From Anaerolineales bacterium (GTDB lineage: Bacteria > Chloroflexota > Anaerolineae > Anaerolineales > E44-bin32): a stretch of 7,113 nt of DNA. A program made the translations under genes and the position numbers. Under the pieces are notes generated by a model, which was not told the origin of the DNA, did no database searches, and saw only the letters and a list, made by a program, of their open reading frames with translations. Within the stretch, counting starts at the first letter, position 1. Each line of letters opens with the position of its first letter. The stretch covers positions 1-7,113 of the forward strand of contig DAOVFE010000088.1 of the NCBI GenBank assembly GCA_030673085.1, read 5' to 3'. Shown here in pieces: positions 6,922 to 7,113 of the stretch.

Positions 6922-6938
6922 CAGTGCCGTAGGCACTG
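6922..6938. repeat. perfect hairpin 3 with GTA loop
   Basis: CAGTGCC (6922-6928) and GGCACTG (6932-6938) pair perfectly around a GTA triloop closed by C-G. GNA triloops of this kind are known to be exceptionally stable in single-stranded DNA. Confidence 0.65.
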
Positions 6939-6967
6939 CAGAGCGATAGTCCTGAGCGAATATTTAA

Positions 6968-7052
6968 ACAAAACCTGCACCCGAAGGGGCAAAATTCCCG
7001 CAATGGGGGATGTCCCTAAAGGACATCCCTAAAGGAATTTTGAGGGTTTTGT
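6968..7052. repeat. nested inverted repeats that can fold as a three-way junction
   Basis: The outer stem is ACAAAACC (6968-6975) with GGTTTTGT (7045-7052). Inside are two arms. One is a short hairpin at 6977-6990 with CCC/GGG around GAA. The other is a longer arm, CAAAATTCC (6990-6998) with GGAATTTTG (7034-7042), which continues after an internal loop as GGGATGTCC (7007-7015) with GGACATCCC (7021-7029) around CTAAA. The arms compete only for base 6990. TCCCTAAAGGA occurs twice within it, at 7013-7023 and 7026-7036. Perfect 8-, 9- and 9-bp stems nested in 85 nt are hard to attribute to chance. Confidence 0.65.
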
Positions 7053-7091
7053 CATTTACTCGTTGCTGCCGAGTTGCGCAATTGTCATTTA
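7049..7091. repeat. 10-bp direct repeats TTGTCATTTA flanking small palindromes
   Basis: TTGTCATTTA occurs at 7049-7058 and again at 7082-7091, 33 bp apart and so on nearly the same face of the helix. Between them are the stem ACTCG/CGAGT (7058-7062 and 7070-7074) and the palindrome TTGCGCAA (7074-7081). TTGTCA resembles a -35 box, but no good -10 box lies at normal spacing before the window ends. A regulator site or the flank of an insertion are possible readings. Confidence 0.45.
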
Positions 7092-7113
7092 GCGAGATTA
7101 ATATAGTATAGAG

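Larger units (their letters stand above)
6808..7113. other. gene-free, palindrome-rich tail region
   Basis: I see no coding frame of credible length or with a ribosome binding site in these 306 nt. Instead there are at least six inverted repeats between 6814 and 7074 and a pair of 10-bp direct repeats at 7049 and 7082; the main ones are listed separately. TCCCTAA occurs three times, at 6893, 7013 and 7026. GAGCGA is repeated at 6941 and 6954. Candidate explanations are a structured RNA, a REP/BIME-like or MITE-like element, or the margin of a mobile element beyond the window edge. Confidence 0.6.

Noticed and set aside
6877..6938. CRISPR array
   Set aside because: The repeats are short self-complementary hairpins with 1- to 10-nt gaps; there are no uniform spacers and no cas genes.

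Overview
The window reads as chromosomal DNA of a bacterium of moderate GC content. Genes are closely packed, Shine-Dalgarno-led and all on the + strand. The protein families resemble those I associate with Chloroflexota (Anaerolineae-like) genomes, but that placement is recall-based inference and nothing in the DNA proves it.

Positions 2-6102 look like one polycistronic unit of six genes. The window opens inside the last ~90 residues of a BMP/nucleoside-type ABC transporter ATPase (2-274). Its two membrane permeases follow (261-1397 and 1401-2369), then a threonine synthase-like PLP enzyme (2370-3665), a DPM1/GtrB-type membrane glycosyltransferase (3665-4645) and a second, larger fold-type II PLP enzyme of uncertain reaction (4642-6102). 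Adjacent genes overlap by 14, 1 and 4 nt or are 0-3 nt apart, so translational coupling is likely throughout. The substrate-binding lipoprotein and the rest of the ATPase should lie upstream.

A 237-nt spacer (6103-6339) contains a strong inverted repeat just past the operon (possible terminator) and a small dyad. It leads into a lone conserved-type hypothetical gene (6340-6807, 155 aa) with a strong ribosome binding site.

The last ~300 nt (6808-7113) carry no gene I can support but are unusually rich in palindromes. They hold a long-looped inverted repeat, two tandem hairpins that differ by a base-pair-preserving double substitution, a GTA-loop hairpin, a nested structure that can fold as a three-way junction, and a pair of 10-bp direct repeats. 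This tail is the part of the window least explained by ordinary annotation. It could be a structured RNA, a small non-autonomous mobile or REP-like element, or the edge of a larger element continuing past position 7113.

Functionally, the transporter probably imports a nucleoside-like or other small polar solute. Whether the two PLP enzymes act on that solute or on aminoacyl metabolism in general cannot be decided from the sequence.
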